Below are positions 1 through 6,732 of a stretch of DNA of 10,277 nucleotides, one piece after another. The notes under the pieces are model-generated. The model was not told the DNA's origin, ran no database searches, and saw nothing but the letters and a program-made list of their open reading frames with translations. Numbering within the stretch: position 1 is the stretch's first letter; the number at the start of each line of letters is the position of its first letter. Both the position numbers and the translations under genes were made by a program. Source of the stretch: EX4484-217-1 sp964496035 (GTDB lineage Archaea; Thermoproteota; Thermoprotei_A; EX4484-217-1); the NCBI GenBank assembly GCA_964496035.1, contig CAZBXI010000046.1, positions 1 through 10,277 of the forward strand, in the 5' to 3' direction.

Positions 1-159
1 AGTGGAAGCGGCATAATGAAAGCTGATGCCATAGGTAGGATAGTTAAATCATTATATTTGGGCGAGAAATACGCAGAACTCTTTGGTGGCGAAAAGTTTA
101 GAGTAAAAGATCTCGGCTTAGATGAGAGAAGAGTTGAAAAAGAGAAACTCGTCATATAA
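1..159 (+). CDS. Partial: C-terminal end of a probable FAD-dependent oxidoreductase (DAO superfamily)
   Basis: The reading frame is open from base 1 and ends at TAA 157-159, giving the last 52 residues of a protein whose start lies outside the window. The fragment opens with SGSGIMKADAIGRIV, which resembles the C-terminal FAD-contacting Gly-rich helix of DAO-superfamily oxidoreductases (typically GHGxM-x-P-x-GRxV). It then runs through a LFGGEKFRV-x-DLGL stretch to a charged tail ending in EKLVI. I recall similar tails on archaeal members of this family, but the substrate (amino acid, hydroxy acid or other) cannot be read from this end. The family call is a recognition from a short fragment, so it is only moderately secure. 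A short AGGAA/TTCCT inverted repeat followed by little else lies just past the stop. Confidence 0.5.
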   Translation, partial: SGSGIMKADAIGRIVKSLYLGEKYAELFGGEKFRVKDLGLDERRVEKEKLVI

Positions 160-167
160 GCCAAGGG

Positions 168-180
168 AGGAATTTTTCCT
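168..180 (+). terminator. Small hairpin with T-run after the first gene
   Basis: AGGAA (168-172) and TTCCT (176-180) form a 5-bp stem with a TTT loop, starting 9 nt after the stop codon, and the 173-177 stretch is a run of five T. Archaeal termination depends mainly on T-runs, so this could end the first transcript. The stem is short and the call is weak. Confidence 0.25.
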
Positions 181-200
181 GCAATAGTTAAAGATAAAGA

Positions 201-257
201 TCAGAGAAGGACCACTTCTTCATCTAACTCTGCACAGATCCCGGGGTACTTCATCAT
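201..257 (-). ncRNA. Candidate archaeal C/D-box sRNA (2'-O-methylation guide)
   Basis: Read on the minus strand this 57-nt segment has the order of an archaeal C/D guide RNA: box C ATGATGA (257-251), a 13-nt spacer, a degenerate box D' CTGT (237-234), a degenerate box C' TAGATGA (226-220), a 15-nt spacer, and box D CTGA (204-201). The length matches the usual 50-65 nt. A TTTAAA box at 286-291 lies about 26-30 nt before the expected 5' end near 262, and T-rich sequence follows box D. Doubts: D' and C' are not consensus, the D'-C' spacer is 7 nt, and the D-side guide is self-complementary (AGAAG/CTTCT), which is unusual for a guide. A hairpin RNA or chance is the alternative. I could not identify an rRNA or tRNA target by eye. 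Confidence 0.4.
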
Positions 258-285
258 CCATTAATATTTTTAGGTTCTACCGAGG

Positions 286-291
286 TTTAAA
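286..291 (-). promoter_or_regulatory. TATA box facing the candidate sRNA
   Basis: TTTAAA is palindromic and so readable in either direction. On the minus strand it predicts a transcript start near 262, just before box C of the candidate sRNA. On the plus strand nothing obvious starts at the matching distance near 314. Confidence 0.4.
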
Positions 292-332
292 CAATTCCGC
301 AGCATCCGAAGATGTTCTCATGTTATTCTCTG

Positions 333-371
333 TTTCCCGCAGTTTTCCCTAGGATTTTCCCTTGGTTTCCC
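333..371 (+). repeat. Four TTTCCC motifs spaced about one helical turn apart
   Basis: TTTCCC occurs at 333-338, 344-349, 356-361 and 366-371, with start-to-start steps of 11, 12 and 10 nt, ending 9 nt before the TATA box of the secreted-protein gene. Units two and three form a 12-nt near-tandem repeat (TTTTCCCTAGGA / TTTTCCCTTGGT), and units one and four share GTTTCCCG. Motifs on one face of the helix directly upstream of TATA/BRE suggest an activator or repressor array. The regulator is unknown; the membrane winged-helix protein encoded downstream is one candidate. Confidence 0.5.
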
Positions 372-380
372 GACTTGTCC

Positions 381-386
381 TTTAAA
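381..386 (+). promoter_or_regulatory. TATA box of the secreted-protein gene
   Basis: TTTAAA in the context TCCTTTAAATTCC predicts a transcript start near 410, about 14 nt before ATG 424. It sits immediately downstream of the TTTCCC array. No clear Shine-Dalgarno sequence precedes the start, so the message would have a very short leader. Confidence 0.55.
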
Positions 387-423
387 TTCCCTATTTTAGA
401 ATCATATACTCGGTGTTAGCAAT

Positions 424-1785
424 ATGATGTGGTCAAGAATTGCCCCATTAGCTCTCGTAGTGTTAATAATGCTTTCAACATTAACAGTATTATCGGCAGC
501 TACTCCAGTAAATGCGCAGGAAGGAGATTTACGGGTTAGAGTAGCTAAAATGATTCTTAACGGTGTTTCTAAGAGAATAGATGCTATACTTAGCTTAGCT
601 GAAAAATACGGTATAGAACTTACAGAAAACATGACTAAACGTGTAGAACTATGTAAGAGTATTCTAGAGAATGCTACAAAAACTGTAGAGGAAGAACCTT
701 GTAAAGCAGTCAGGATGGCTGTGAAAGCATGTTGGATCTTTAAACCTGTAGCCATATACGTTCTTGAAAACATTCCGGAAGAAGAGAAGGAAACCTTAAG
801 GAAGAATATGCTGCTAAGAGCTATTGAAGTAAGAGAAAAAGCTGTAGAAAGACTTAGAAGCATCGTTAACTGGCTTGAGGATAAGGGTATTGAAGTACCT
901 GACGAGGTAAAGGAAAACATAGATAATGCAGAGAATCTTTTAATTCAAGCTAGAGAACTTGTGGAAAGCGGCACCTATAATGTAACGGATGTTAAAAAGC
1001 TTATAAGTGAAGCACCTAAAGCCATAGCCAAGGCAACATCGTCCCTACATAGGATTACGGGTGGAATATGGAGAAGAGCTACCCTAGTAAACTTCTCACT
1101 GCTAAGATTAGGAAGAGTAATTATGGGTATAAGCGGGGGAATCAACGCAACAATAGAAGCTATTGAGGAAAACAAAACTGATGAAGCATCAGAAACTATG
1201 AGTAAAATAATAGACACTATGGATAAAACAGTAAAGTACTTAGAGAACGCAATAAACTTCACGGAAGCTAAAGGAATAAATGAAAACCTAACCGTAGCGT
1301 TAAAGGCGCTAAGAGATTCAATGGTTGAAGCAAAGCAGCATGTAGAAGACGCAAAATCAAGTCTAGAAGAAGGAGATACACTTACAGCACTATCTGAACT
1401 AGAAACAGCATTAAACACTATAACAGCAACAATTGAGGAACACAAACATGTATTCATGGGATTCCATAGATACGTAGAACTACTGCTTACAGTTTCAGGT
1501 AAAATACATATAGAGATAGGTAGAAGGATCAGATACATAGCCCTCAGGAAAGCAGCAAGACTAGTGTTCTGCTTAGAGAAAATAGATATGAAACTTCACG
1601 TAATGTACAAGCTATATCAAGAAGGAAAGATAAGTGAAGAAGAATTCCACAACGCTCTAGACAAAGCTAAAACCTCCCTAGAAAACCTAAAGGAGAGACT
1701 AGAAAAACTACCCAGACCACCCAAAGCAATTATAGGGAAGATAGACAAAATACTTCAATGGATAGAATCAGTTTATAGCGAATAA
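424..1785 (+). CDS. Secreted helical protein with eight N-glycosylation sequons, function unknown
   Basis: This 453-residue protein matches no family I recognise. It begins with a clear signal peptide: a short basic start (MMWSR), a hydrophobic core at 6-25, and a likely cut near 31-32 (VNA-QE). The mature part is almost wholly helical, charged (many E and K) and has no further membrane segment, so it is probably exported and left at the cell surface. N-x-S/T sequons are at N69, N83, N186, N223, N241, N250, N278 and N288, all in the middle region. Cysteines are few (C77, C93, C103, C383). Three segments near 52-105, 146-206 and 272-336 look like diverged copies of one helical hairpin built on a KGI turn. 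The C-terminal part (about 360-453) reads like a short coiled coil with a PRPPK break. Starts at 424 and 427 are both ATG. The next gene follows 53 nt later with no obvious TATA box between, so the two are probably co-transcribed. Confidence 0.85.
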   Translation: MMWSRIAPLALVVLIMLSTLTVLSAATPVNAQEGDLRVRVAKMILNGVSKRIDAILSLAEKYGIELTENMTKRVELCKSILENATKTVEEEPCKAVRMAVKACWIFKPVAIYVLENIPEEEKETLRKNMLLRAIEVREKAVERLRSIVNWLEDKGIEVPDEVKENIDNAENLLIQARELVESGTYNVTDVKKLISEAPKAIAKATSSLHRITGGIWRRATLVNFSLLRLGRVIMGISGGINATIEAIEENKTDEASETMSKIIDTMDKTVKYLENAINFTEAKGINENLTVALKALRDSMVEAKQHVEDAKSSLEEGDTLTALSELETALNTITATIEEHKHVFMGFHRYVELLLTVSGKIHIEIGRRIRYIALRKAARLVFCLEKIDMKLHVMYKLYQEGKISEEEFHNALDKAKTSLENLKERLEKLPRPPKAIIGKIDKILQWIESVYSE

Positions 1786-1838
1786 GCTAAAAAACAAAAA
1801 CCACATAAAACTAAGCATAACAGTGTAAACAAGCAAGT

Positions 1839-2675
1839 ATGGTGTTAGCGTTGATAAGAAAAACAATAATTTTTTTAATCATAATTACGTTTCTATGTTC
1901 AATTATTCCCTTAGTTAAAGGGGAAGTAAGTGTTAATGTTACTATTGAAGTTTATAGCGATGGCCTTGCTAAAGTTACTTATGTAGTCAAAGTATCTGAT
2001 TATCCTAGGGACATAATTTTACCCCTCTATGCTCCTCCTATGTACATCGAAGCTTATGCTGAAGAAACACCTTTAACCATAGAGCATAATGAAACACACG
2101 TGTTCTTCACGGCTCCAGCAGAAGAAGTTATTTTAACATACTATACTGGTGGTCTTACGGAAAAATCTGGTGAAGAATGGTTTTTCAATGTAAATACTCC
2201 ATGGCCCCTAGCAATTATACTTCCCGAAAACTCCCTAGTGTTCGATATTGAGCCAAAAGACTTCGAACTCCTCTTAGTAGAGGATAAGCCAGCTTTTAAA
2301 TTTAACCAAGGAAATATAAAGATAAGGTACATTATTGCACCGGAAATAACTCCTCCGAAACCTAAGCCTGAAGAATATCCATTACCATCACAATATGCGA
2401 TTGTAGCTTTAGTATTTCTAATAGCTGCCATCATCTTATTTATCGTATTACGAGGTAAGGGTAAGAAGAAAGAAAAGGTAGAACTTGATGAAAGAGATAG
2501 GAGAATAATTCAGGTACTTTCAAAGTACGGTGAAATGACAGCATACGAGCTCATGGAAAAAACAAGGATACCCAAAACACCACTGTACCGTAGGCTTAAG
2601 AGACTTGAAAAACTAGGCTACATAGAGTCTATAGTGAAGGCAGGTAGAACTGTTTACAGATTAAAAACAGACTAA
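1839..2675 (+). CDS. Membrane-anchored winged-helix regulator with an extracellular sensor domain
   Basis: The 278-residue protein has four parts: an N-terminal signal sequence or signal anchor (about 5-27), a beta-rich outer domain (about 29-170, sequons at N33 and N84), a proline-rich linker (171-184), a transmembrane helix (about 186-204), and a cytoplasmic part starting with a basic stop-transfer stretch (RGKGKKKEK). Residues about 215-277 form a winged helix of MarR/ArsR-like type: DERDRRIIQVL, then TAYELMEKT and the recognition helix TPLYRRLKRLEKLGYI, then a wing ending GRTVYRL. The likely role is a one-component sensor that reads a surface signal and acts on DNA from the membrane; ligand and targets are unknown. 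It probably shares a transcript with the secreted helical protein upstream, which could be its partner or its target. GTG 1842 and TTG 1851 are alternative starts, but ATG 1839 gives a good signal sequence. The fold call is confident; the biology is inferred. Confidence 0.85.
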   Translation: MVLALIRKTIIFLIIITFLCSIIPLVKGEVSVNVTIEVYSDGLAKVTYVVKVSDYPRDIILPLYAPPMYIEAYAEETPLTIEHNETHVFFTAPAEEVILTYYTGGLTEKSGEEWFFNVNTPWPLAIILPENSLVFDIEPKDFELLLVEDKPAFKFNQGNIKIRYIIAPEITPPKPKPEEYPLPSQYAIVALVFLIAAIILFIVLRGKGKKKEKVELDERDRRIIQVLSKYGEMTAYELMEKTRIPKTPLYRRLKRLEKLGYIESIVKAGRTVYRLKTD

Positions 2676-2689
2676 TGCTGACAAATTAA

Positions 2690-2713
2690 TATAATTGTGA
2701 GTATAATTATGAG
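2690..2713 (+). repeat. 12-nt tandem repeat upstream of the RACo-like gene
   Basis: TATAATTGTGAG (2690-2701) is followed at once by TATAATTATGAG (2702-2713), identical at 11 of 12 positions. It lies about 60-85 nt before the TATA box of the downstream gene and could be an operator, although AT-rich sequence makes such repeats easier to find by chance. Confidence 0.4.
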
Positions 2714-2773
2714 AAGCTAAGAAGTATATTTTGCAGTAATATGCTCAAATAAATCCCACTATGGTAAGCTCTA

Positions 2774-2779
2774 TTTAAA
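2774..2779 (+). promoter_or_regulatory. TATA box of the RACo-like gene, upstream copy
   Basis: TTTAAA in CTATTTAAAACG predicts a transcript start near 2802. That is downstream of ATG 2786, so it argues that translation begins at ATG 2858 instead. A second box, TTTTTAAA at 2828-2835, is centred 26 nt before 2858 and could give a leaderless message. Confidence 0.45.
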
Positions 2780-2845
2780 ACGCACATGCCTGGGCTAAAA
2801 AGTGATAAAAAATATACTTCAGCAGTATTTTTAAAGAAAAAAGTC

Positions 2846-2850
2846 GAGGA
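2846..2850 (+). promoter_or_regulatory. Shine-Dalgarno site that decides the RACo-like start
   Basis: GAGGA ends 7 nt before ATG 2858. No such site precedes ATG 2786, so this supports the shorter protein. Confidence 0.45.
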
Positions 2851-2857
2851 AAAGTTC

Positions 2858-4711
2858 ATGCCAAAAATTTGTTTTAAGCCTATGAATAAGTGTATAGATG
2901 TACTTAAAGGTGAAACAGTATATAACGCTGCTCTTAGGCTTGGTTTAAACATAAATAGCGTTTGCGGCGGTCTTGGAGTTTGCGGTAAATGTAAAGTAAG
3001 AATTTTGAGGAATGGTCTTTCTAAACCAAGTAGTAGAGAATTGAGGATATTAGGCTTAGAAAATATAAAGAAAGGTTTCAGATTAGCTTGTCAAGCAAAG
3101 ATACTGGATGACTCGGAAGTTGAAGTTCCAATAAGAAGAGTTCTCATAGCCGCTATAATGGGATACGAGCCTAAAGTACCTTTAAAAACCGCTGTAGCTA
3201 GGGAAATTATTGAAAGGAAGATAGTAACGCTAACCTCAGAACATGCTAGCACATTAGAAAGTATAGTAAAAGGTATTAGAGAAGAAGTATCAGCAAGCTT
3301 ACACACGTTAAGAATATTAGCAAAGGATTTACCTGAGAAAATACACGCAATTACGTATAAATTTAAAAACATATGTGGATTAATCGACGTTTTTACTGAA
3401 GAAGATAAATTATATGGTTTAGCATTAGACGTAGGAACAACAAAAATAGCAGCATATCTAGTTGACTTGGAATCGGGTAGAACCCTAGTAGCTGAAGCTT
3501 TTGAAAACCCTCAAGTAAGATATGGAGATGATGTTATTTCAAGAGTAGCTTACGCTAGGGAACATGGAGTAGTAGAGCTGCAAAAAACACTTATACGTGA
3601 GCTAAATAACTTCTTGACAAAGTTATACAAGACAAGAGGTATAAAACCTAGAAACATTGTAGAAATAGTTGTTGTAGGAAACACAGTTATGCACCATACG
3701 TTTCTAGGCATTAACCCTGAGAAGCTTGGAAGATCACCTTACGAACTAGTTGTGAGAGAACCTCTAGTGTTTAATGCATCTGAGCTAAGAATAGCAGTAA
3801 ATCCAAATGCTAAAATCTACATGCCCCCCTTAGTGAGGGGATTCATTGGATCAGACAGCCTTATGGGTGTTCTTCTTTTAGGCTTAACTGAAAAGAAAGG
3901 AGTATACGTGTTCCTAGACATAGGAACAAATACTGAAGTATATATTTCGAAAAACGGAGCAATATACGCTGCATCAACAGCTTCAGGACCTGCTTTTGAA
4001 GGAGCACACATAAAATACGGTATGAAAGCTTATGAAGGAGCAATAAACCGCGTTACTATAGATCCTGGGACATTAGAACCAGAAATAAGCGTCATAGGGA
4101 ATGTAGCTCCAGCCGGTATTTGCGGCTCAGGGATAATAGATGCTGTAGCTGAAATGCTTAAAGCAAAAATAATAGATTATACTGGGAAATTTGTAATCAA
4201 AAAGCATAAGAGAATAAAGTATTATGCTTCGGAGGGTTACGCTTACGTTCTAGCATTTAAAGAGGAAACAAGTATAGGAGAGGACATTGTGATTACGCAA
4301 AAGGATATTAGAGAAGTACAGAAAGCTAAAGCCGCAATACAAGCAGCATATAAAATACTGTCAGCAAAGCTAGGCGTCAACAGAAAAGATATAAATGAAA
4401 TATACGTAGCAGGGAGCTTCGGTTTCTATATGGATCCAGAAAGCGCGATAATAATAGGACTACTTCCAGAAATAAATGTCAATAAAGTAAAAGTAGTAGG
4501 TAATACTGCAGGTTCTGGAGCCCGTATTTTACTTAAAAACGTGGAATGGAGATATAAAGCCGAAAAAATTGCTAAGAACATAAATTACGTAGAATTAGCC
4601 GCTGAACCTCAATTCTCAAAGATATATGTTAAAGCTACATACTTACCATCAGGATATCTTGAGGAATATCCTGAAACCATTAAGAAGCTGCGAATTACAA
4701 AATCGGCTTAA
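2858..4711 (+). CDS. RACo-like corrinoid activation protein: 2Fe-2S ferredoxin plus DUF4445 ASKHA ATPase
   Basis: Members of this family (COG3894/DUF4445) use ATP and a low-potential electron to reduce oxidised Co(II) corrinoid proteins back to Co(I), so that methyl transfer can resume. From ATG 2858 the protein has 617 residues. A plant-type 2Fe-2S ferredoxin domain fills about 1-95, with ligands C36-x5-C42-x2-C45 and C78. A linker domain spans about 100-180. The ASKHA ATPase fills about 185-560: first phosphate loop D191-VGTTK, VVGNTVMHH near 272-280, second phosphate loop FLDIGTNTE near 352-360, GPAFEG near 377-382, GICGSGIIDA near 420-429, and VVGNTAGSGA near 546-555. All expected motifs look intact. 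An in-frame ATG at 2786 would add 24 residues, but the promoter, ribosome site and ferredoxin domain edge all favour 2858. No corrinoid protein or methyltransferase is in the window, so the physiological partner is unknown. A flavoprotein gene follows after 70 nt but has its own TATA box. The family call is strong, the partner is not. Confidence 0.9.
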   Translation: MPKICFKPMNKCIDVLKGETVYNAALRLGLNINSVCGGLGVCGKCKVRILRNGLSKPSSRELRILGLENIKKGFRLACQAKILDDSEVEVPIRRVLIAAIMGYEPKVPLKTAVAREIIERKIVTLTSEHASTLESIVKGIREEVSASLHTLRILAKDLPEKIHAITYKFKNICGLIDVFTEEDKLYGLALDVGTTKIAAYLVDLESGRTLVAEAFENPQVRYGDDVISRVAYAREHGVVELQKTLIRELNNFLTKLYKTRGIKPRNIVEIVVVGNTVMHHTFLGINPEKLGRSPYELVVREPLVFNASELRIAVNPNAKIYMPPLVRGFIGSDSLMGVLLLGLTEKKGVYVFLDIGTNTEVYISKNGAIYAASTASGPAFEGAHIKYGMKAYEGAINRVTIDPGTLEPEISVIGNVAPAGICGSGIIDAVAEMLKAKIIDYTGKFVIKKHKRIKYYASEGYAYVLAFKEETSIGEDIVITQKDIREVQKAKAAIQAAYKILSAKLGVNRKDINEIYVAGSFGFYMDPESAIIIGLLPEINVNKVKVVGNTAGSGARILLKNVEWRYKAEKIAKNINYVELAAEPQFSKIYVKATYLPSGYLEEYPETIKKLRITKSA

Positions 4712-4741
4712 ATAAAGTATTACAGACTTATTTAGGTTATG

Positions 4742-4747
4742 TTTAAA
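4742..4747 (+). promoter_or_regulatory. TATA box of the flavin reductase-family gene
   Basis: TTTAAA in GTTTAAATTATAA predicts a transcript start near 4770, leaving a leader of about 12 nt before TTG 4782. This supports both a separate promoter and the TTG start. Confidence 0.5.
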
Positions 4748-4781
4748 TTATAACGAGACGTATTTCACTTGGGTATAGAGT

Positions 4782-5333
4782 TTGTGGAGAAGAATAAGTT
4801 CTCGAGAGTGGCCTTATATTCTTCATCCACGACCAGTCACTATTGTTGCTTCAAGATTTAAGGATAAACTCACAGCCATGGCTGCTTCATGGGTTATGCC
4901 CGTTTCAAGAGAGCCTCCAATAGTTGCTGTAGCTATTGCGAAAACAAGGTTTACCTATGAGCTTATAGTTAAAAGTAAAGAGTTTAGTTTAAACATTCTT
5001 CCCAAAGAGCACCTTAGCAAAATACATTTCCTAGGCACTGTTAGTGGTAGAGACTTTGCAAACAAAATTAATGCAGCCGGTTTAACTATGACTAAAGCTA
5101 AAAAGATTAATTCCCCGATAATATTAGAATCCTTAGCCGTTGCAGAATGTATTTTACTTAGAGATGTAGAAGCAGGAGATCACAACATTGTAGTTGGAAA
5201 AGTTGTTGAAGCATATGCTAGGAGGGAATTTAATATTTTGAATAGAGAAATACTTGGGAAAATACCCTTGCATATTAGAAGCAATAAGTACACGAACCCC
5301 TTAGGTGAAGTGTTCGAGGTAAAGGAGGAATAA
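4782..5333 (+). CDS. Flavin reductase-family (flavoredoxin-like) FMN-binding protein
   Basis: The 183-residue protein has the split-barrel FMN-binding fold of the flavin reductase/flavoredoxin family. Visible landmarks are the opening strand LHPRPVTIVAS (14-24), the FMN-loop region TAMAASWVMPVSREPPIVAV (31-50), a family-typical RFTYELIVKSKEFSLNIL (56-73), and the late strand GDHNIVVGKVVEA (132-144). Relatives either reduce free flavin with NAD(P)H or act as FMN-bound electron carriers; the sequence does not separate these. Translation must start at TTG 4782: an in-frame stop lies 6 nt upstream and the first ATG (4878) would remove the opening strand. Its position beside the RACo-like gene invites the idea that it helps supply electrons for corrinoid reduction, but this is inference, since each gene has its own TATA box. 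Confidence 0.85.
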   Translation: MWRRISSREWPYILHPRPVTIVASRFKDKLTAMAASWVMPVSREPPIVAVAIAKTRFTYELIVKSKEFSLNILPKEHLSKIHFLGTVSGRDFANKINAAGLTMTKAKKINSPIILESLAVAECILLRDVEAGDHNIVVGKVVEAYARREFNILNREILGKIPLHIRSNKYTNPLGEVFEVKEE

Positions 5334-5469
5334 TAGTTGCTGGTGACTAGTTAAGCTAAGGTACATAGAGAGAACATGTAGCACACATTTTAGATAAGGT
5401 GATAAAGAGCCTTAGTTAGTAATGAGTTAAAATTACTTCTCACCCATTATAAGCTGATTTTCGATAGGA

Positions 5470-5480
5470 TTTATTTAGTA
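5470..5480 (+). promoter_or_regulatory. TATA box of the RavA/ViaA-like operon
   Basis: TTTATTTAGTA lies about 26 nt before an expected transcript start near 5500, giving a leader of about 20 nt that includes the ribosome binding site. The rest of the 187-nt gap 5334-5520 shows no gene or clear repeat. Confidence 0.4.
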
Positions 5481-5509
5481 TAATTCAAGGTATTACTTAA
5501 GGGATAAGT

Positions 5510-5515
5510 GGAGGT
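5510..5515 (+). promoter_or_regulatory. Shine-Dalgarno site that fixes a TTG start
   Basis: GGAGGT, part of GTGGAGGT, sits 5 nt before TTG 5521. It is a full match to the archaeal anti-SD and makes TTG 5521 the clear start. Confidence 0.7.
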
Positions 5516-5520
5516 TAATA

Positions 5521-6732
5521 TTGGGTTTCTTAAGGAACATTAAATTCATGAAGAAAGGAGGAAGCAACCCATTACTTGAAAAACTTAAACTATTCTATAA
5601 CACCCTGTCAGCACCTTTTATTCAAAGAGAAGAGGAAGCAGAAGTCATAGTCCTATCTTTGCTCTCGAACGAACATGCACTATTTATTGGTGAACCTGGT
5701 ACGGCTAAATCGGCCATAGTTCGTAGAGCTGCATCATTACTTAAGGCAAAATACTTCTATTACGTCCTGAATAAATACACCGAACCTGATGAGCTCTTCG
5801 GACCTATAGATATTAATGAGTTAAAAACTAAGGGGATTTATAAGCGTAGGATTGAAGGAAAACTACCGTTAGCAGAGATAGCGTTTCTAGACGAAATATT
5901 CAATGCAAATACAGCAATCTTAAACACATTGCTTTCACTCCTACAGGAAAGAATATTTATAAACGGAGATGAGAAAATACAGTCACCATTAATATCTTTA
6001 TTTAGTGCAAGCAACGATATCCCGGACGAAGTAGAGTTAAGAGCACTATACGACAGGCTCCTATTTAGACACCATGTAAGACCTGTTTCGGAAAGTAAGC
6101 TTAAAGAGCTTTTCAAGGCGGGTATAGAAATAGAGCTTAAAGGAGTTATTGAAGAAGAACCTGTAATGGAAATATCTGAGCTTAAGAAGATACAAGAGCA
6201 AGTATACTTTGTTCTTGAAAAAACCAAGGATAGAAAAGATATCTTACAACAGTATGCTAGGCTAATAGTAATCTTTAGAGAGCAAGGAATCCAAGTTACT
6301 GATAGGAGGGCAATTAAAGGGTTAAAAGCAGTAGCAGCGAATGCCGTATTTAATGGTAGAGACTATGTTGAACCTAAAGATTTCATGGTATTAAAATATG
6401 TTATACCTGAGACAATAGATGATTTCGGGAAAGTTGCAGCAATAGTTTCTGAAGAAATAAGATTGCCCTCAAGATATCTTAAGGACCTAGAAATTCTTGA
6501 AAGAAATATTTTGAGACTTAGAAAGGAAATACGTAGACTACCAACATACGATTTCAGGATAATAAGTTATAGTAGAGAATTACTCATCATTGAGAGAAAA
6601 CTAAGAAAAATAGCAAGAGAAGCTATAGATGATAATGAAGTACTTAATAGAGTAGAGAAATTACTCGAAATAATAGGCGAAATAAAAGACTCCTTAGTTA
6701 GTAAATCAAGTTTATATGGTAAAGACTTATGA
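5521..6732 (+). CDS. RavA-type MoxR AAA+ ATPase
   Basis: This 403-residue ATPase belongs to the MoxR group, closest in appearance to RavA. Walker A is GEPGTAKS (57-64), Walker B FLDEIF (122-127, D124 and E125), sensor 1 SASND (162-166, N165), the arginine finger lies in ALYDRLLFR (R179), and sensor 2 is in TDRRAIKG (R262/R263). The segments EPDELFGPIDI, GKLPLAEIAFLDEIF and NTLLSLLQER follow RavA closely. Residues about 320-395 are long charged helices, a likely coiled-coil region for oligomer or partner contact. MoxR ATPases form hexameric rings that remodel or mature other proteins, usually with a VWA partner. The next gene is such a partner and overlaps this stop by 4 nt (ATGA, 6729-6732), which implies translational coupling. 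TTG 5521 is the start, backed by a strong ribosome site. The client protein is unknown. Confidence 0.92.
   Translation: MGFLRNIKFMKKGGSNPLLEKLKLFYNTLSAPFIQREEEAEVIVLSLLSNEHALFIGEPGTAKSAIVRRAASLLKAKYFYYVLNKYTEPDELFGPIDINELKTKGIYKRRIEGKLPLAEIAFLDEIFNANTAILNTLLSLLQERIFINGDEKIQSPLISLFSASNDIPDEVELRALYDRLLFRHHVRPVSESKLKELFKAGIEIELKGVIEEEPVMEISELKKIQEQVYFVLEKTKDRKDILQQYARLIVIFREQGIQVTDRRAIKGLKAVAANAVFNGRDYVEPKDFMVLKYVIPETIDDFGKVAAIVSEEIRLPSRYLKDLEILERNILRLRKEIRRLPTYDFRIISYSRELLIIERKLRKIAREAIDDNEVLNRVEKLLEIIGEIKDSLVSKSSLYGKDL

Noticed and set aside
975..1538. Long minus-strand open frame of 187 codons
   Set aside because: It lies wholly antisense to the secreted helical protein, is serine/leucine/isoleucine-rich as expected from the reverse of Lys/Glu-rich helical coding, and has no domain pattern or promoter. 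The frames at 402-920, 2141-2434, 3091-3372, 5838-6227 and 7535-7804 are the same kind of shadow.
412..1849. Shared 9-mer GGTGTTAGC near the starts of both surface-protein genes (412-420 and 1841-1849)
   Set aside because: In the second case it is coding sequence after the ATG, and the flanks do not match, so it is probably chance.
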